Shown: one piece after another, positions 8,840 to 17,798 of the stretch
Layout of the letters: every line of letters starts with the position of its first letter
Position numbering within the stretch: the stretch's first letter is position 1
NCBI GenBank assembly: GCA_001940925.1
Contig: MSGZ01000039.1
Span: forward strand, 29,004-93,003
Origin: Ruminococcus sp. Phil11
GTDB taxonomy: Bacteria; Bacillota; Clostridia; Oscillospirales; Ruminococcaceae
Length of the DNA: 64,000 nucleotides
Direction: 5' to 3'
Made by a program: the position numbers and the translations under genes
Notes under the pieces: model-generated
Seen by the model: only the letters and a program-made list of their open reading frames with translations
Told to the model about the DNA's origin: nothing
Database searches by the model: none

Positions 8840-9718
8840 TCACTTATTTTTCTTATAATCGCGGTGATGCAGGATCACATGCATATCCGCATCCCGGAGC
8901 TCTGCGGAAATGAGCTCCGCAAAGGTCACGGAGCGGTGCTGTCCGCCGGTGCAGCCGAACGCAACGACCAGCTGCGGCCTGCCCTCGCGGATGTACAGCG
9001 GGATCAGAAATTTCAGCATTTGCGTAATTTTATCAAAATACTCCTGCGATTCCGCTGCTTGCATGACATAGTCCTGCACGCATTGCTCGACGCCGGTGTG
9101 CTGCTTTAATTCCTCGACATAGTAGGGATTCGGCAGGCAGCGGACGTCAAAGACCAGATCGGCTTCGAGCGGCACGCCGTACTTGAACCCGAAGCTCATG
9201 ACCTGGATCGGCATGGCATCGGTGACGCGCTGCAGGAAATGCGTCTTGACCTGCTCTTTGAGCTGTGCCGCGGTGATGAGCGAGGAATCCAGCGGGAAAT
9301 CCGCCGTTGCGCGGAGCACCTGCAGCTCCTCATGCTCAAAGCGGATCGCCTTTTCAAGGTCGCCCTCAAATTTGCGCACCGCGACCGGGTGACTTCTGCG
9401 CGAGGTGCGGAAGCGCTTTAAGAGCACCTCGACCGACGCCTCCACGCAGAGCATGGAAAAGCGCACCTCATTCTGATACTGCGCCTGCATCGCACGGAAT
9501 ACCTCTGCCAGCTCGGAATACCGGTGACAGGAGCGCAGGTCGATGACCGCCGCAGCGCGGGAATACCGCCCGCCCTTGTCGAGACAGTGCCGCACGAACG
9601 GCTCCAGCATGGCCAGCGGCAGATTGTCCACCGCGTAATATCCGATATCCTCCAACGCATCGAGCGCGCTGGTCTTGCCGGCACCTGCCATGCCGGTCAC
9701 TAAGATCAGTTCCATCAT
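8840..9718 (-). CDS. rapZ: RapZ/YvcJ nucleotide-binding protein
   Basis: A P-loop ATPase/GTPase family protein. The Walker A motif GMAGAGKT is near residues 9-16, and the C-terminal half carries the conserved CTGGQHRSV block. In E. coli RapZ is an RNase adapter that controls GlmS through small RNAs; in B. subtilis YvcJ affects competence. Which role applies here is unknown. Two adjacent ATG codons (9718 and 9715) are both possible starts. It lies in the conserved hprK-murB-rapZ neighbourhood of Firmicutes. Confidence 0.93.
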   Translation of the reverse strand: MMELILVTGMAGAGKTSALDALEDIGYYAVDNLPLAMLEPFVRHCLDKGGRYSRAAAVIDLRSCHRYSELAEVFRAMQAQYQNEVRFSMLCVEASVEVLLKRFRTSRRSHPVAVRKFEGDLEKAIRFEHEELQVLRATADFPLDSSLITAAQLKEQVKTHFLQRVTDAMPIQVMSFGFKYGVPLEADLVFDVRCLPNPYYVEELKQHTGVEQCVQDYVMQAAESQEYFDKITQMLKFLIPLYIREGRPQLVVAFGCTGGQHRSVTFAELISAELRDADMHVILHHRDYKKNK

Positions 9719-9746
9719 TTTTATTTGTGTCCTTATTTATTGCGGT

Positions 9747-10208
9747 TCATTCCGCAAGATCAAGCTGCTCTTTCAGCTTTTCAAATTCCGCAGTCAGTGC
9801 CGTTCCCATGACGCAGATTTCCGCGCGCCACGGATGCCCGAACAGACCGAGCTGCCAGTCCGCAGACAGAAAAAAATGAAAATCTCCGTCCGGATAAAAG
9901 CCGGGGAAATAAACATTGCAGTCCCGCTCCGCATCGTAAAACTGAAAATCCGGCGGGATATGTTCATCCGGCGAAAAGGTAAAGCAGTCATGCTGCCAGT
10001 CCAGCGCATACATTTCCCCTGTGCACAGTCTGCTGAAAATACCGCTGATGATGCGCTCCTGTTCTTCTGTCCATGGCCGCAAGACCTTGTACGACTTGTG
10101 CGGAAGCGGCAGAATCAGCCAGTTCTCCTTCTCCCGGTCAAAGCCGAATTCCGCACAGAACCGGTCCCAGAGCTCCCGGTACACGGTCTTATCTTTGATT
10201 ACCTGCAT
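9747..10208 (-). CDS. Hypothetical protein, possibly DUF2716-like
   Basis: A 153-residue soluble aromatic-rich protein. The motif order YFPGFYPDGD-FHFFLS followed by GHPWRAEICVMG recalls small immunity or SUKH-like proteins described as DUF2716; this family link is from memory of the pattern and is tentative. GGGAG precedes the ATG. It is inserted between murB and rapZ. Confidence 0.55.
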   Translation of the reverse strand: MQVIKDKTVYRELWDRFCAEFGFDREKENWLILPLPHKSYKVLRPWTEEQERIISGIFSRLCTGEMYALDWQHDCFTFSPDEHIPPDFQFYDAERDCNVYFPGFYPDGDFHFFLSADWQLGLFGHPWRAEICVMGTALTAEFEKLKEQLDLAE

Positions 10209-10239
10209 TTTGTTCTCCCGTATTGCTTACCGCATCGGA

Positions 10240-11151
10240 TCAGTGTTTTCCCAGAATCTCCGGCTCCAGTTCGAGCACAAAGCCGGTCTGTTCTCTGACA
10301 ACATCCTGCACATGACTGCATACTGCCATGACATCCGCGAAGGTCGCGCCGCCGCGGTTGACGACAAAGCCTGCGTGCTTCTCGCTGACCTGCGCGCCGC
10401 CGACCGTATAGCCTTTCAGGCCGCATTCGTCGATCAGCTTGGAGGCATAGCTGCCTTCGGGACGCTTGAACGTGCTGCCCGCGCTCGGAAATTCCAGCGG
10501 CTGCTTCGATCTTCTTCTGCCGAGCAGATCCTGCATTTTGGCGCGGATCTCATCCTGATTGCCCTGCTCCGGCATGACGGAAGCAGTCAGCACGACCCAG
10601 TCCTTCTCCATGAAAATGCTGTGCCGGTAGCTTAATTCCAGTGCCTCTGCCGGAACTGTGCGGATTTCGCCCGCTTCATCCAGCACGGTGACGGAGAGCA
10701 GAATCTGCGACATTTCGCCGTCATAAGCACCCGCATTCATATACACCGCACCGCCGACCGTTCCCGGAATGCCGTAGGCGAATTCCAGACCCGTCAGGCA
10801 GTGTTCCAGTGCAAACAGGCATAGCTTTTTCAGGGAGACACCCGCCCCGCAGGTGATGATGCCGTCCTGATAGGTGATGCGCTCCGCAAGTGCACCGCCG
10901 AACCGCAGCACGATGCCGTCATAGCCTTCGTCCGGGCAGAGCAGATTGCTCCCGCGCCCGATCAGGCTGTACGGGAGCTGATGTTCACACAGATACGTGA
11001 TCACCGTCTTGGCTGCCGTCTCATCGGGCAGCGTGACGAGCGCGGCACAAGGACCGCCGATCTGAAAGGTCGTCAGGGAAGAAAGCGGCACCTGCTGTTC
11101 CAGCGAGGCACCACAGTCAGCGCAGATTTTTGATAATGCATCAGGATTCAT
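10240..11151 (-). CDS. murB: UDP-N-acetylenolpyruvoylglucosamine reductase
   Basis: A 303-residue FAD enzyme that reduces UDP-GlcNAc-enolpyruvate to UDP-MurNAc with NADPH in peptidoglycan synthesis. The FAD-binding GRGSNLL and YGIPGTVGGAVYMNAGAY blocks, the catalytic region PSAGSTFKRP and the C-terminal KHAGFVVN motif are visible, typical of type II MurB. The ATG at 11151 follows AAAGGGGAA and overlaps the end of the PHP gene by 11 bases; the longer reading from 11229 runs through that gene and is unlikely. Confidence 0.95.
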   Translation of the reverse strand: MNPDALSKICADCGASLEQQVPLSSLTTFQIGGPCAALVTLPDETAAKTVITYLCEHQLPYSLIGRGSNLLCPDEGYDGIVLRFGGALAERITYQDGIITCGAGVSLKKLCLFALEHCLTGLEFAYGIPGTVGGAVYMNAGAYDGEMSQILLSVTVLDEAGEIRTVPAEALELSYRHSIFMEKDWVVLTASVMPEQGNQDEIRAKMQDLLGRRRSKQPLEFPSAGSTFKRPEGSYASKLIDECGLKGYTVGGAQVSEKHAGFVVNRGGATFADVMAVCSHVQDVVREQTGFVLELEPEILGKH

Positions 11152-11911
11152 AGGGTTCCCCTTTCTCTGTCTCCTCGGTAAAGACAATGCCGCGCTTTCT
11201 GTGCGCGATCTCCATGACGCGTTCCGCATCGAGATTGACGATCAGTCTTTCCGGAAAATCAAGATCACGGAGAAGCTGCTCCGCGATCGGCGTTTTTCCG
11301 ACCAGTCCCGCATAATGCGCATCGGTATTCAGAACGATCGGTATTTCATACTTTTTGCAGAGCGCATAAACGGTTTTTCCGTTTTCGAGTGCACCCTTTT
11401 TCCACTGCAGGGAGCTCTCGTTGATCTCGACCAGCTTGCCCGCTTCCTTAAAAAGCTTCAGTACCGGCTCATAGTCGAACGGAAACAGCGCGGTCGTCGG
11501 ATGCCCGATCACATCAACGAGCGGGTTCTCGCAGACCTTTCTGTAGCCCTGCGTGACGAGCTCTTTTGTCAGCGGGAAATTCACGCAGGAGCCGTGATAG
11601 GACGCGATGACCCACTCGCAGAATTTCAGCTCATCGGCGTTCATGTCCAGCGTACCGTGTTCGTCCATGATGTTCGCCTCGACGCCTTTCAGGAGCCAGA
11701 CGCCGCCGATTCTGCGCGGGAGGATCTTATAATTATGGAAATGCCAGACATGGGGCGCATCGGGTGCGCCGGGGCCGTGGTCTGTGATGCCGAGTAACTG
11801 CACGCCGGTCTGTGCGGCAGCCGCGGCCATTTCCGTAACAGTTGAATATGCATGTGTGGATGCAATGGTATGCGTGTGCAGGTCTGCACGAATCTGAAAA
11901 TGCTCTGTCAT
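11141..11911 (-). CDS. PHP-domain phosphoesterase (YcdX-like)
   Basis: A 256-residue metal-dependent phosphatase of the PHP superfamily. Metal ligands are visible in DLHTHT (residues 10-15), ITDHGPG, HGTLDMN, the SYHG motif, GHP and the C-terminal NTDAHY. This set matches YcdX-like phosphatases rather than histidinol phosphatase or the polymerase PHP domain. The substrate is unknown. It lies 8 bases downstream of hprK and overlaps murB, so it is translated as part of that operon. Confidence 0.88.
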   Translation of the reverse strand: MTEHFQIRADLHTHTIASTHAYSTVTEMAAAAAQTGVQLLGITDHGPGAPDAPHVWHFHNYKILPRRIGGVWLLKGVEANIMDEHGTLDMNADELKFCEWVIASYHGSCVNFPLTKELVTQGYRKVCENPLVDVIGHPTTALFPFDYEPVLKLFKEAGKLVEINESSLQWKKGALENGKTVYALCKKYEIPIVLNTDAHYAGLVGKTPIAEQLLRDLDFPERLIVNLDAERVMEIAHRKRGIVFTEETEKGEPYES

Positions 11912-11919
11912 CGGACACC

Positions 11920-12882
11920 TCAGAACGCGTCGAAATCCTTGATGATCTCTTTGCCCTGCATAGATTCCAGACCGAGATTGTGCAGCAGCTCCTCTGTGGC
12001 GTTGTAGCCCATTTTCTTCTGACGGCTGTTCATGGCGGCGACCTCCATGATGACAGCGGTATTTCTGCCCGGCTTGACCGGGATCGTCATGGACGGCACC
12101 TTGACGCCGAGGATGTTGGCATATTCCTCATCGACACCCATGCGGTCGTAGTCCTTGTTGGAGTCCCACGGTTCCAGCTCAATGATGAGGTCGATCTCCT
12201 GCTGGAGCTTGACCGCGCCCATGCCGAACAGTCTGCGGACATTGATGATGCCGATGCCGCGCAGTTCGAGGAAATGGCGGATGTTCTCCGGCGAGGTGCC
12301 GACCAGATTCGTATTCGAGACCTTGCGCAGCTCGACGGCATCGTCCGCGACCAGACGGTGCCCGCGCTTGACCAGCTCGATCGCGCATTCGGATTTGCCG
12401 ACGCCGCTTTCACCGGTGATGAAGATGCCCTCGCCGTAGATCTCGATCAGAACGCCGTGACGGGTCACGCGCGGTGCGAGATGCAGGTTCAGGAACGACA
12501 GCAGATTCGAGGTGAAATGCGAGGTCGATTCCGCGGTACGGAGCACCGGAACGGCGTATTTCTGTGCGAGCGTCAGCATCTCCGCAAAGCAGGGCAGACC
12601 GCGGCTCAGGCACAGGCATTTGATATGCTGCGCGAACAGGGCGTTCAGATGCTCGGCGCGCTCCTTTTCGTCGATCGTGGAGAGATAGGCAAACTCCATT
12701 TTGCCGATGATCTGGATGCGCTCCGGATTGAAATATTCGTAAAAGCCCATGAGCTGCAGGCCCGGACGGGTGATGTCGTTTTCTGAAACCAGAATATCGG
12801 CGGGGTCGCCGGGGCAGTAAAGCACCTCAAGACGGAACTCGTCAATGATCTGTTTCAGGGTGACGGTAAAGCGTTCAGCCAT
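11920..12882 (-). CDS. hprK: HPr kinase/phosphorylase
   Basis: A 320-residue bifunctional enzyme that phosphorylates and dephosphorylates HPr on Ser46 in Firmicutes carbon catabolite control. Walker A GESGVGKS is at 157-164, the catalytic segment VADDAV at 178-183, and the HprK signature ELRGIGIINV at about 206-215. Length is standard. It is the first gene of the hprK-PHP-murB run and is preceded by its own promoter. Confidence 0.96.
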   Translation of the reverse strand: MAERFTVTLKQIIDEFRLEVLYCPGDPADILVSENDITRPGLQLMGFYEYFNPERIQIIGKMEFAYLSTIDEKERAEHLNALFAQHIKCLCLSRGLPCFAEMLTLAQKYAVPVLRTAESTSHFTSNLLSFLNLHLAPRVTRHGVLIEIYGEGIFITGESGVGKSECAIELVKRGHRLVADDAVELRKVSNTNLVGTSPENIRHFLELRGIGIINVRRLFGMGAVKLQQEIDLIIELEPWDSNKDYDRMGVDEEYANILGVKVPSMTIPVKPGRNTAVIMEVAAMNSRQKKMGYNATEELLHNLGLESMQGKEIIKDFDAF

Positions 12883-12923
12883 GATACTTCCTCCTTAAAA
12901 ATAATATAAGTGTATACCTGATT

Positions 12924-12952
12924 ATCATACCACATTTTCCGGAGAATTGCAA
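12924..12952 (-). promoter_or_regulatory. Sigma-A promoter of hprK
   Basis: On the minus strand TTGCAA (12947-12952) and TATGAT (12924-12929) are separated by exactly 17 bases, about 40 bases before the hprK start codon. Confidence 0.75.
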
Positions 12953-13013
12953 GTGTTCTGTATAAACTTCACAAAAAGTTCGCATTTTGTGAAAAGGAGT
13001 GCTCCGGAAATCA

Positions 13014-13051
13014 GAAGCCCGAAGGCAGGAGTTCCGCTGCCTTCGGGCTGT
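13014..13051 (-). terminator. Terminator-like hairpin
   Basis: AGCCCGAAGGCAG and CTGCCTTCGGGCT pair perfectly over 13 bases just after the downstream gene on the minus strand. The T-run is poor (CTTCTGATTT). Confidence 0.6.
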
Positions 13052-13056
13052 ATGAT

Positions 13057-13992
13057 TTACAGTTCATCCTGCCGGATGCCGTTCACAAAGTTCCATTCAT
13101 CGTCCGGATCGTAATCCGACCACGGAGAATTGCAGTCGAAGCTGCCGAGATACAGCACCCGGTCTCCGCGGATGATGATTTCAAGGCCGTGCTCCGGCTC
13201 CCAGTCCGCATGACCGCTCAGCCGGTAAGCGGGGATGCGTGCATTCTCCGGTGCTTCGATCTGCATGGAAGTGACCCCGAAATATTTTGCAAATTCCGCT
13301 GCGGGGGTCTCCGGCGTGACGGGCGGAAATTCATTGGGATCATACTGATTCCCTGCTGCTTCTTTGCAGAGCTCCATGAAGAACAGGCAGTATTTCTTTG
13401 CCCCCTCCATGATCACTCCGGCCATGCGTTCCGGCATATTTTTCAGGTGTTCCTCACAGCGCTTCACAAACTCCGGACTGACTGTCTCATCCTCCACATT
13501 GAACCGGATCTCCGAACGAAACGCCTCGCTGTAATACGGCTCCGGCGTGATGCTTGCAAGCTGATCCGCCTGCTGCTGCGCCTGCGCCTGTAATTGCAGC
13601 CTGATCTGTTCCAGCCGCGGGTCGGTCAGACCGTCCTCTATAATCGCAGTGAGCAAATATTTATTGAGGTAATGATTTTTCAGCTTTATTTCCTCAGGAA
13701 CAGCTGCGCTTTTTCTGGCTCTGACATGATAGATGCCGTACTTCACAAAATTGCCGAAGCGATGCGGATCCGGCATCAGGAAGTTCAGAAAGCCGGAATG
13801 TGCAGAGAGCTCGCCGGATGCAAGATCCAGCACTGCGGCAAACTCCGTGCTCGTGTACAGCGTTCCGTTTTGTTGGGGCTGTCCGCCGAAGTCCTCACGC
13901 GCAATCAGAACAAGCATTTCCCGCTCCTCTGTAGAAAAGCCTGCGGCGATTTCCTCAAAATCCGGTCCGGATACGATCAGTTCCAATGCCAT
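13057..13992 (-). CDS. Hypothetical protein (possible DUF6985-like C terminus)
   Basis: A 311-residue soluble protein with no signal peptide. A Gln/Ala-rich helical stretch lies mid-protein (around 130-145). The C-terminal part (GLEIIIRGDRVLYLGSFD, then PWSDYDPDDEWNFV) resembles small immunity-like domains catalogued as DUF6985; that comparison is from memory and tentative. An ATG with a GGAGGA ribosome site upstream supports the start. Function unknown. Confidence 0.6.
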   Translation of the reverse strand: MALELIVSGPDFEEIAAGFSTEEREMLVLIAREDFGGQPQQNGTLYTSTEFAAVLDLASGELSAHSGFLNFLMPDPHRFGNFVKYGIYHVRARKSAAVPEEIKLKNHYLNKYLLTAIIEDGLTDPRLEQIRLQLQAQAQQQADQLASITPEPYYSEAFRSEIRFNVEDETVSPEFVKRCEEHLKNMPERMAGVIMEGAKKYCLFFMELCKEAAGNQYDPNEFPPVTPETPAAEFAKYFGVTSMQIEAPENARIPAYRLSGHADWEPEHGLEIIIRGDRVLYLGSFDCNSPWSDYDPDDEWNFVNGIRQDEL

Positions 13993-14034
13993 AGCCTGTT
14001 CCTCCTGTTCCGTTTGCTTTTTCAGTCTGCGTGT

Positions 14035-14919
14035 TTACTCCGCAGCTTCCTCAGACGCATCCTCCGCGGGAGCAGCCTCGCCGCCCTCTTTTCCGAAGAT
14101 GATCGGAATGGACTTGCCGTCCTTATCATAGAATGTGATATTGTCGATGTAGAAATCCGCATCGTTCTTCTGCGGCCAGCGCATGATAACGAGCGTTGTG
14201 CCGTCGTCGTTCGCGGCATAGCCGTTTGCTGGAATCTTATTGCCGGGAACGTCGGTCTCAATGCGCCATGTATGCTCCGGGAACTCCCAGTCCTCATGCT
14301 TGAACTCAAAATGCGTTGCCCATGTGTTCTGCGTGATATTGCCGTCTGCGTCCTTGCCTTTTTCCGATGCAAGATTACCCGCCAGCGCACCGAGGAAATT
14401 GCCGACGACCACAGCTTCGGAGCCGTCGTCATTCTTCCAGAGCTCATTGCCGACACAGGTGAAATCAACGCTGATATGAGCAATATCACCGATTCGCGCT
14501 TTGTCGATCATTTTCGGCAGATTGAACACGATCTTCGGCACGCCGAAATCAGACGAAGGGTCGTCGCGCAGAACATGTACTTTCAGCTTTTTGTCGCCCT
14601 CAAAGTCCACAACGGAAAGCTCGATATCGGCCTCATCGCCGCCCTCGCCCATCTGGTGACCGGAGTACATCTCGCCGTCCTCGAAGGTGATCGCATTCGG
14701 GTCGACCGCGCCGACATCTCTGGACGGCGGCTCCTTGACCTCCTCCTCGGACGATTCCTCAGAGGATTCCTCGGAAGCCTCGTCAGATTCTTCCGGTGCG
14801 GCGGTGGTCTCCGCGGCGGAGCTTTCGGCATCCGTCTGCGAAGTACCCGGCTGCGGTGCGGCGGTGCATCCGCAAAGTGTCAATGCTGCAAGCAGCGCGA
14901 TCATGATTTTTGTTTTCAT
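14035..14919 (-). CDS. Lipoprotein with acidic linker and beta-sandwich domain
   Basis: A 294-residue secreted protein. The signal peptide ends in LTLCGC, placing a lipidated Cys near residue 18. A Glu/Ser-rich linker (about residues 28-65) leads to a globular domain of roughly 200 residues whose end (FYIDNITFYDKDGKSIPI) looks like a carbohydrate-binding beta-sandwich. A second acidic Ala/Glu tail closes the protein. A carbohydrate-binding role at the cell surface is an inference. The ATG at 14919 follows GGGGAGGAA. Confidence 0.7.
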   Translation of the reverse strand: MKTKIMIALLAALTLCGCTAAPQPGTSQTDAESSAAETTAAPEESDEASEESSEESSEEEVKEPPSRDVGAVDPNAITFEDGEMYSGHQMGEGGDEADIELSVVDFEGDKKLKVHVLRDDPSSDFGVPKIVFNLPKMIDKARIGDIAHISVDFTCVGNELWKNDDGSEAVVVGNFLGALAGNLASEKGKDADGNITQNTWATHFEFKHEDWEFPEHTWRIETDVPGNKIPANGYAANDDGTTLVIMRWPQKNDADFYIDNITFYDKDGKSIPIIFGKEGGEAAPAEDASEEAAE

Positions 14920-14974
14920 AACGGTTCCTCCCCGTAACGGTTTCAATTTCCCTGCCGGTGATCCCGGCACTCCC

Positions 14975-15003
14975 ATTATAGCATATTACAAACAGAATAT
15001 CAA
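14975..15003 (-). promoter_or_regulatory. Promoter of the lipoprotein gene
   Basis: TTGATA (14998-15003) and TATAAT (14975-14980) with a 17-base spacer. The region around the -35 is nearly the same as that of the fruK promoter at 19630-19658. Confidence 0.8.
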
Positions 15004-15020
15004 TGGGAGAAAAGCAAAAA

Positions 15021-15130
15021 AGTGAAAAGTGAAGCGTGCATAACAGCGGAATCGCCTGCGGCGATCTGTCAAATCTGCCGAAGGCACACCGCAATGCTTT
15101 CCTTTTCGTTATTCACCTTCACTGTTCACT
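15021..15130. repeat. MITE-like element with terminal inverted repeats
   Basis: A 110-base stretch begins AGTGAAAAGTGAAGCGTGC and ends in the near inverse complement (AGTGAACAGTGAAGGTGAA when read on the minus strand). About 20 of 24 positions agree, with one indel. The interior has no coding region. Size and ends suggest a miniature inverted-repeat element, but no target-site duplication was established. Confidence 0.45.
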
Positions 15131-15161
15131 GAACCATAATATTGGGTGTGATAACGCAAAA

Positions 15162-15348
15162 AAGCCGCTCCGCGGCGTGCGTTCAGTCTATTGGGAGAGC
15201 TTCGCTCACCGCCTCCGAGGGAAACGCCCGCAGGGTCTCCCCTTTGGGAGAAGTTACCAATCAGAAGCCGCCCCGCGGCGTGCGTTCAGTCTGTTGGGAG
15301 TGCTCCGCTCACCGCCTCCGAAGGGAAACGGCTGTCGGCCCTGCCGAC
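15162..15348 (+). repeat. Tandem pair of dispersed intergenic repeat units
   Basis: Two related units (15162-15224 and 15265-15348) share the core AAGCCG-GCGGCGTGCGTTCAGTCT-TTGGGAG-CTCACCGCCTCCG-GGGAAACG. The second ends CTGTCGGCCCTGCCGAC, itself a short inverted repeat. Between them lies a conserved spacer with a TCTCCC/GGGAGA hairpin. The same unit-plus-spacer order occurs in inverted orientation at 32411-32700. Short frames inside are not genes. Confidence 0.8.
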
Positions 15349-15643
15349 CAAAAAAAAACAGATACCAAGCCAGGTATCTGCTTTCCTCTTGGGGAGAGGT
15401 AAAATTGTGGGGTTTACATCTTTGGGTTGAATTGGGGAAGGGGGACTGCCGCAGACCGGTTCTTGGGGGAGAAACAGCTGCTCCTCGGCAGTCCTTGTAA
15501 TCCGGTTTCCATGTATTATGATACTACAGACTGTATTTGTTTTCAATGATGTATGGTATTGAATCACTGATCTATAGTCCTGCAACATAATCGCATCAGA
15601 CAAAAGTTCAGCCGGCACGCATTTGCACACCGGCTGATGAATC
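15349..15643. other. Gene-free region with two hairpins
   Basis: No gene was recognised. It holds a perfect hairpin CAGATACC/GGTATCTG at 15359-15380 and a longer one, GGACTGCCG/CGGCAGTCC, at 15443-15494, then AT-rich sequence up to the glyQS terminator. These hairpins may belong to the neighbouring repeat. Confidence 0.5.
15601..15637 (-). terminator. Terminator of glyQS
   Basis: TCAGCCGG and CCGGCTGA pair just beyond the glyQS stop codon. On the minus strand the hairpin is followed by ACTTTTG. Confidence 0.65.
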
Positions 15644-17038
15644 TTAATACTTGATCTTGTCGTTCAGGTAGGAAACCAGCTCCGTGATCGGGATGCGAAC
15701 CTGCTCCATGGTGTCGCGGTCGCGGACGGTCACGCACTGATCCTTCTCGTCCGTATCGAAATCGTAGGTCACGCAGAACGGCGTACCGATCTCGTCCTCA
15801 CGGCGATAACGCTTGCCGATCGAGCCGGTGTCGTCGAAATCAACCATGAAATGCTCCGAAAGCATATCGTAGACCTCGCGTGCCTTGTCGGAGAGCTTCT
15901 TGGAAAGCGGCAGCACCGCGCACTTGAACGGCGCGAGCATCGGGTGGAAGTGCATGACGGTACGCACATCCTCCTTGCCCTTGTCATCCGTGCCGAGCAC
16001 TTCCGTATCATACGCCTCTGTCAGGATCGACAGGAACAGTCTCTCAACACCGAGGGACGGCTCAATGACATACGGGATATAACGCTCGTTGGTCTCCGGA
16101 TCGAAGTAATCGAGCGTCTTGCCGGAAGTGTTGCTGTGCTGCGTGAGGTCGTAGTCGGTTCTGTCTGCGACGCCCCAGAGCTCGCCCCAGCCGAACGGGA
16201 ACAGATACTCAAAGTCCGTGGTCGCCTTGGAATAGAAGCAGAGCTCCTCTGCAGAGTGATCGCGCAGGCGGAGATTCTCCTCCTTCAGGCCGATGCGGAG
16301 CAGGAAGTCCTTGCAGTAGCCGCGCCAGTACCGGAACCATTCGAGGTCAGTGCCGGGCTTGCAGAAGAACTCAAGCTCCATCTGCTCGAACTCGCGGACG
16401 CGGAAGATGAAGTTGCCGGGCGTGATCTCATTGCGGAAGGACTTGCCGATCTGGCCGACGCCGAACGGGATCTTGCGGCGGGTCGTGCGCTGGATGTTCG
16501 CGAAGTTGACGAAGATGCCCTGCGCAGTCTCCGGACGGAGATACAGCTCGGATTTGCTGTCCTCGGTGACGCCCTGGAAGGTCTTGAACATCAGGTTGAA
16601 CTGGCGGATATCGGTGAAGTTTGCCTTGCCGCAGTTCGGGCAGACAATGCCCTTTTCCTTGATGTAGTCGGTCATCTGCTGATTCGTCCAGCCTGCGACG
16701 TTCGTGCCGTCGAAGTCCTCGATCAGGTTATCTGCGCGGTGACGGGTCTTGCACTCGCGGCAGTCCATGAGCGGATCGGAGAAGCCGCCGAGATGACCGG
16801 ATGCCACCCATGTCTGCGGGTTCATGAGGATCGCGCTGTCCAGACCGACATTGTGCGGATTGGCCTGCACAAAGAAATGCCACCATGCCTTTTTGATATT
16901 GTTTTTCAGTTCCACGCCGAGGGGGCCGTAATCCCATGTGTTTGCAAGGCCGCCGTAGATCTCGGAGCCTGCGTACACAAAGCCGCGGCCCTGACAGAGC
17001 GCGACGAGCTGATCCATTTGCTTATCCGTATTTTTCAT
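15644..17038 (-). CDS. glyQS: Glycyl-tRNA synthetase, alpha2 type
   Basis: A 464-residue class II synthetase that charges tRNA-Gly. It is the single-chain homodimeric type rather than the GlyQ/GlyS heterotetramer. Visible signatures are the N-terminal [12 protein letters not shown], motif 2 around [21 protein letters not shown], motif 3 near EPSLGVERL and a C-terminal anticodon-binding domain. A CxxC pair (CRECKTRH) and CPNCGK could bind zinc. The ATG at 17038 follows AAAGGCGG; a reading from 17083 would include the -10 element. Confidence 0.95.
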   Translation of the reverse strand: MKNTDKQMDQLVALCQGRGFVYAGSEIYGGLANTWDYGPLGVELKNNIKKAWWHFFVQANPHNVGLDSAILMNPQTWVASGHLGGFSDPLMDCRECKTRHRADNLIEDFDGTNVAGWTNQQMTDYIKEKGIVCPNCGKANFTDIRQFNLMFKTFQGVTEDSKSELYLRPETAQGIFVNFANIQRTTRRKIPFGVGQIGKSFRNEITPGNFIFRVREFEQMELEFFCKPGTDLEWFRYWRGYCKDFLLRIGLKEENLRLRDHSAEELCFYSKATTDFEYLFPFGWGELWGVADRTDYDLTQHSNTSGKTLDYFDPETNERYIPYVIEPSLGVERLFLSILTEAYDTEVLGTDDKGKEDVRTVMHFHPMLAPFKCAVLPLSKKLSDKAREVYDMLSEHFMVDFDDTGSIGKRYRREDEIGTPFCVTYDFDTDEKDQCVTVRDRDTMEQVRIPITELVSYLNDKIKY

Positions 17039-17071
17039 GCGAAAAACCGCCTTTCCATAATATGCCCCTCT

Positions 17072-17100
17072 ATTATAAAGCAAAAATAAGGATTTGTCAA
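17072..17100 (-). promoter_or_regulatory. Sigma-A promoter of glyQS
   Basis: TTGACA (17095-17100) and TATAAT (17072-17077) with a 17-base spacer, both perfect consensus. No T-box was seen in the short leader. Confidence 0.9.
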
Positions 17101-17156
17101 GCGGAAAGCCGAAAGTGCGCGCGGAATCCTCGCGGGTGATTCCCTCTGTTCGCGCT

Positions 17157-17783
17157 TTACGCCCGTATCTTCATGCGGTACCATTCGCTTCCGTCCTCAT
17201 AGCAGATGATCCAATAGCGACGCCCGTTATACTTGTACTCAAAAAAGCCGGTGCAGCCGTCCCTGCCGATGAAATCCTGCACCGTTCCGCGTGTAAAAGC
17301 ACCGCGTTCTTCCTCATCCGGCAGCGGCGCGTCATAATGCAAAATGCCGTCCTGATCGGTCAGGGCGGCAGCATCATAGACGATGCCGTCTGCGGTAAAG
17401 GTTTTCAGATCCCCGCGGCAGCAGGTTTCAAGCACGGTCATCGGCGCAGTCCTGCACCTGAGCGTCAGGCTGCGGTTTGTGCCGTCCGGCCCGCCGAAGG
17501 CTGACGAAAACTTCGTATAGCGGACATCAGTGCTGTCGAGCATTCCCATTTCGGCAGCGACAGTCTGCTTCCGGCTCTCTGTAAAATACAGAAAATAATG
17601 GTATGTCATGAGCTGCATAAGCAAAACCATGATGCCGCCGAAGATCATCAGCCCGGCAAAGAGCCCCCCGGCCATGCCGTATCCGACCTGTGACTGATCG
17701 CCTTTTGCAAGATCTGCACGCTTTTTGCGTTTCAGCAGCAGAATGCCGGAGACCAGTACCGCGGCATAAATCCAGAGAAACAT
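17157..17783 (-). CDS. Membrane protein, unknown function
   Basis: A 208-residue protein with an N-terminal hydrophobic helix (about 3-17), a second near 39-60, and a soluble C-terminal region with scattered Cys. GAGGTGA precedes the ATG. It lies 15 bases after the DUF3592-like gene and probably belongs to the same transcript. Its relation in size and topology to that gene hints at a shared membrane role. Confidence 0.6.
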   Translation of the reverse strand: MFLWIYAAVLVSGILLLKRKKRADLAKGDQSQVGYGMAGGLFAGLMIFGGIMVLLMQLMTYHYFLYFTESRKQTVAAEMGMLDSTDVRYTKFSSAFGGPDGTNRSLTLRCRTAPMTVLETCCRGDLKTFTADGIVYDAAALTDQDGILHYDAPLPDEEERGAFTRGTVQDFIGRDGCTGFFEYKYNGRRYWIICYEDGSEWYRMKIRA

Positions 17784-17798
17784 ACCGTCACCTCATGA

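Noticed and set aside
15142-15500. Short plus-strand frames in the repeat region
   Set aside because: They coincide with dispersed repeat units, start without ribosome sites and change frame between copies.
17038-17095. T-box leader before glyQS
   Set aside because: The leader between promoter and start is about 30 bases, too short for a T-box.
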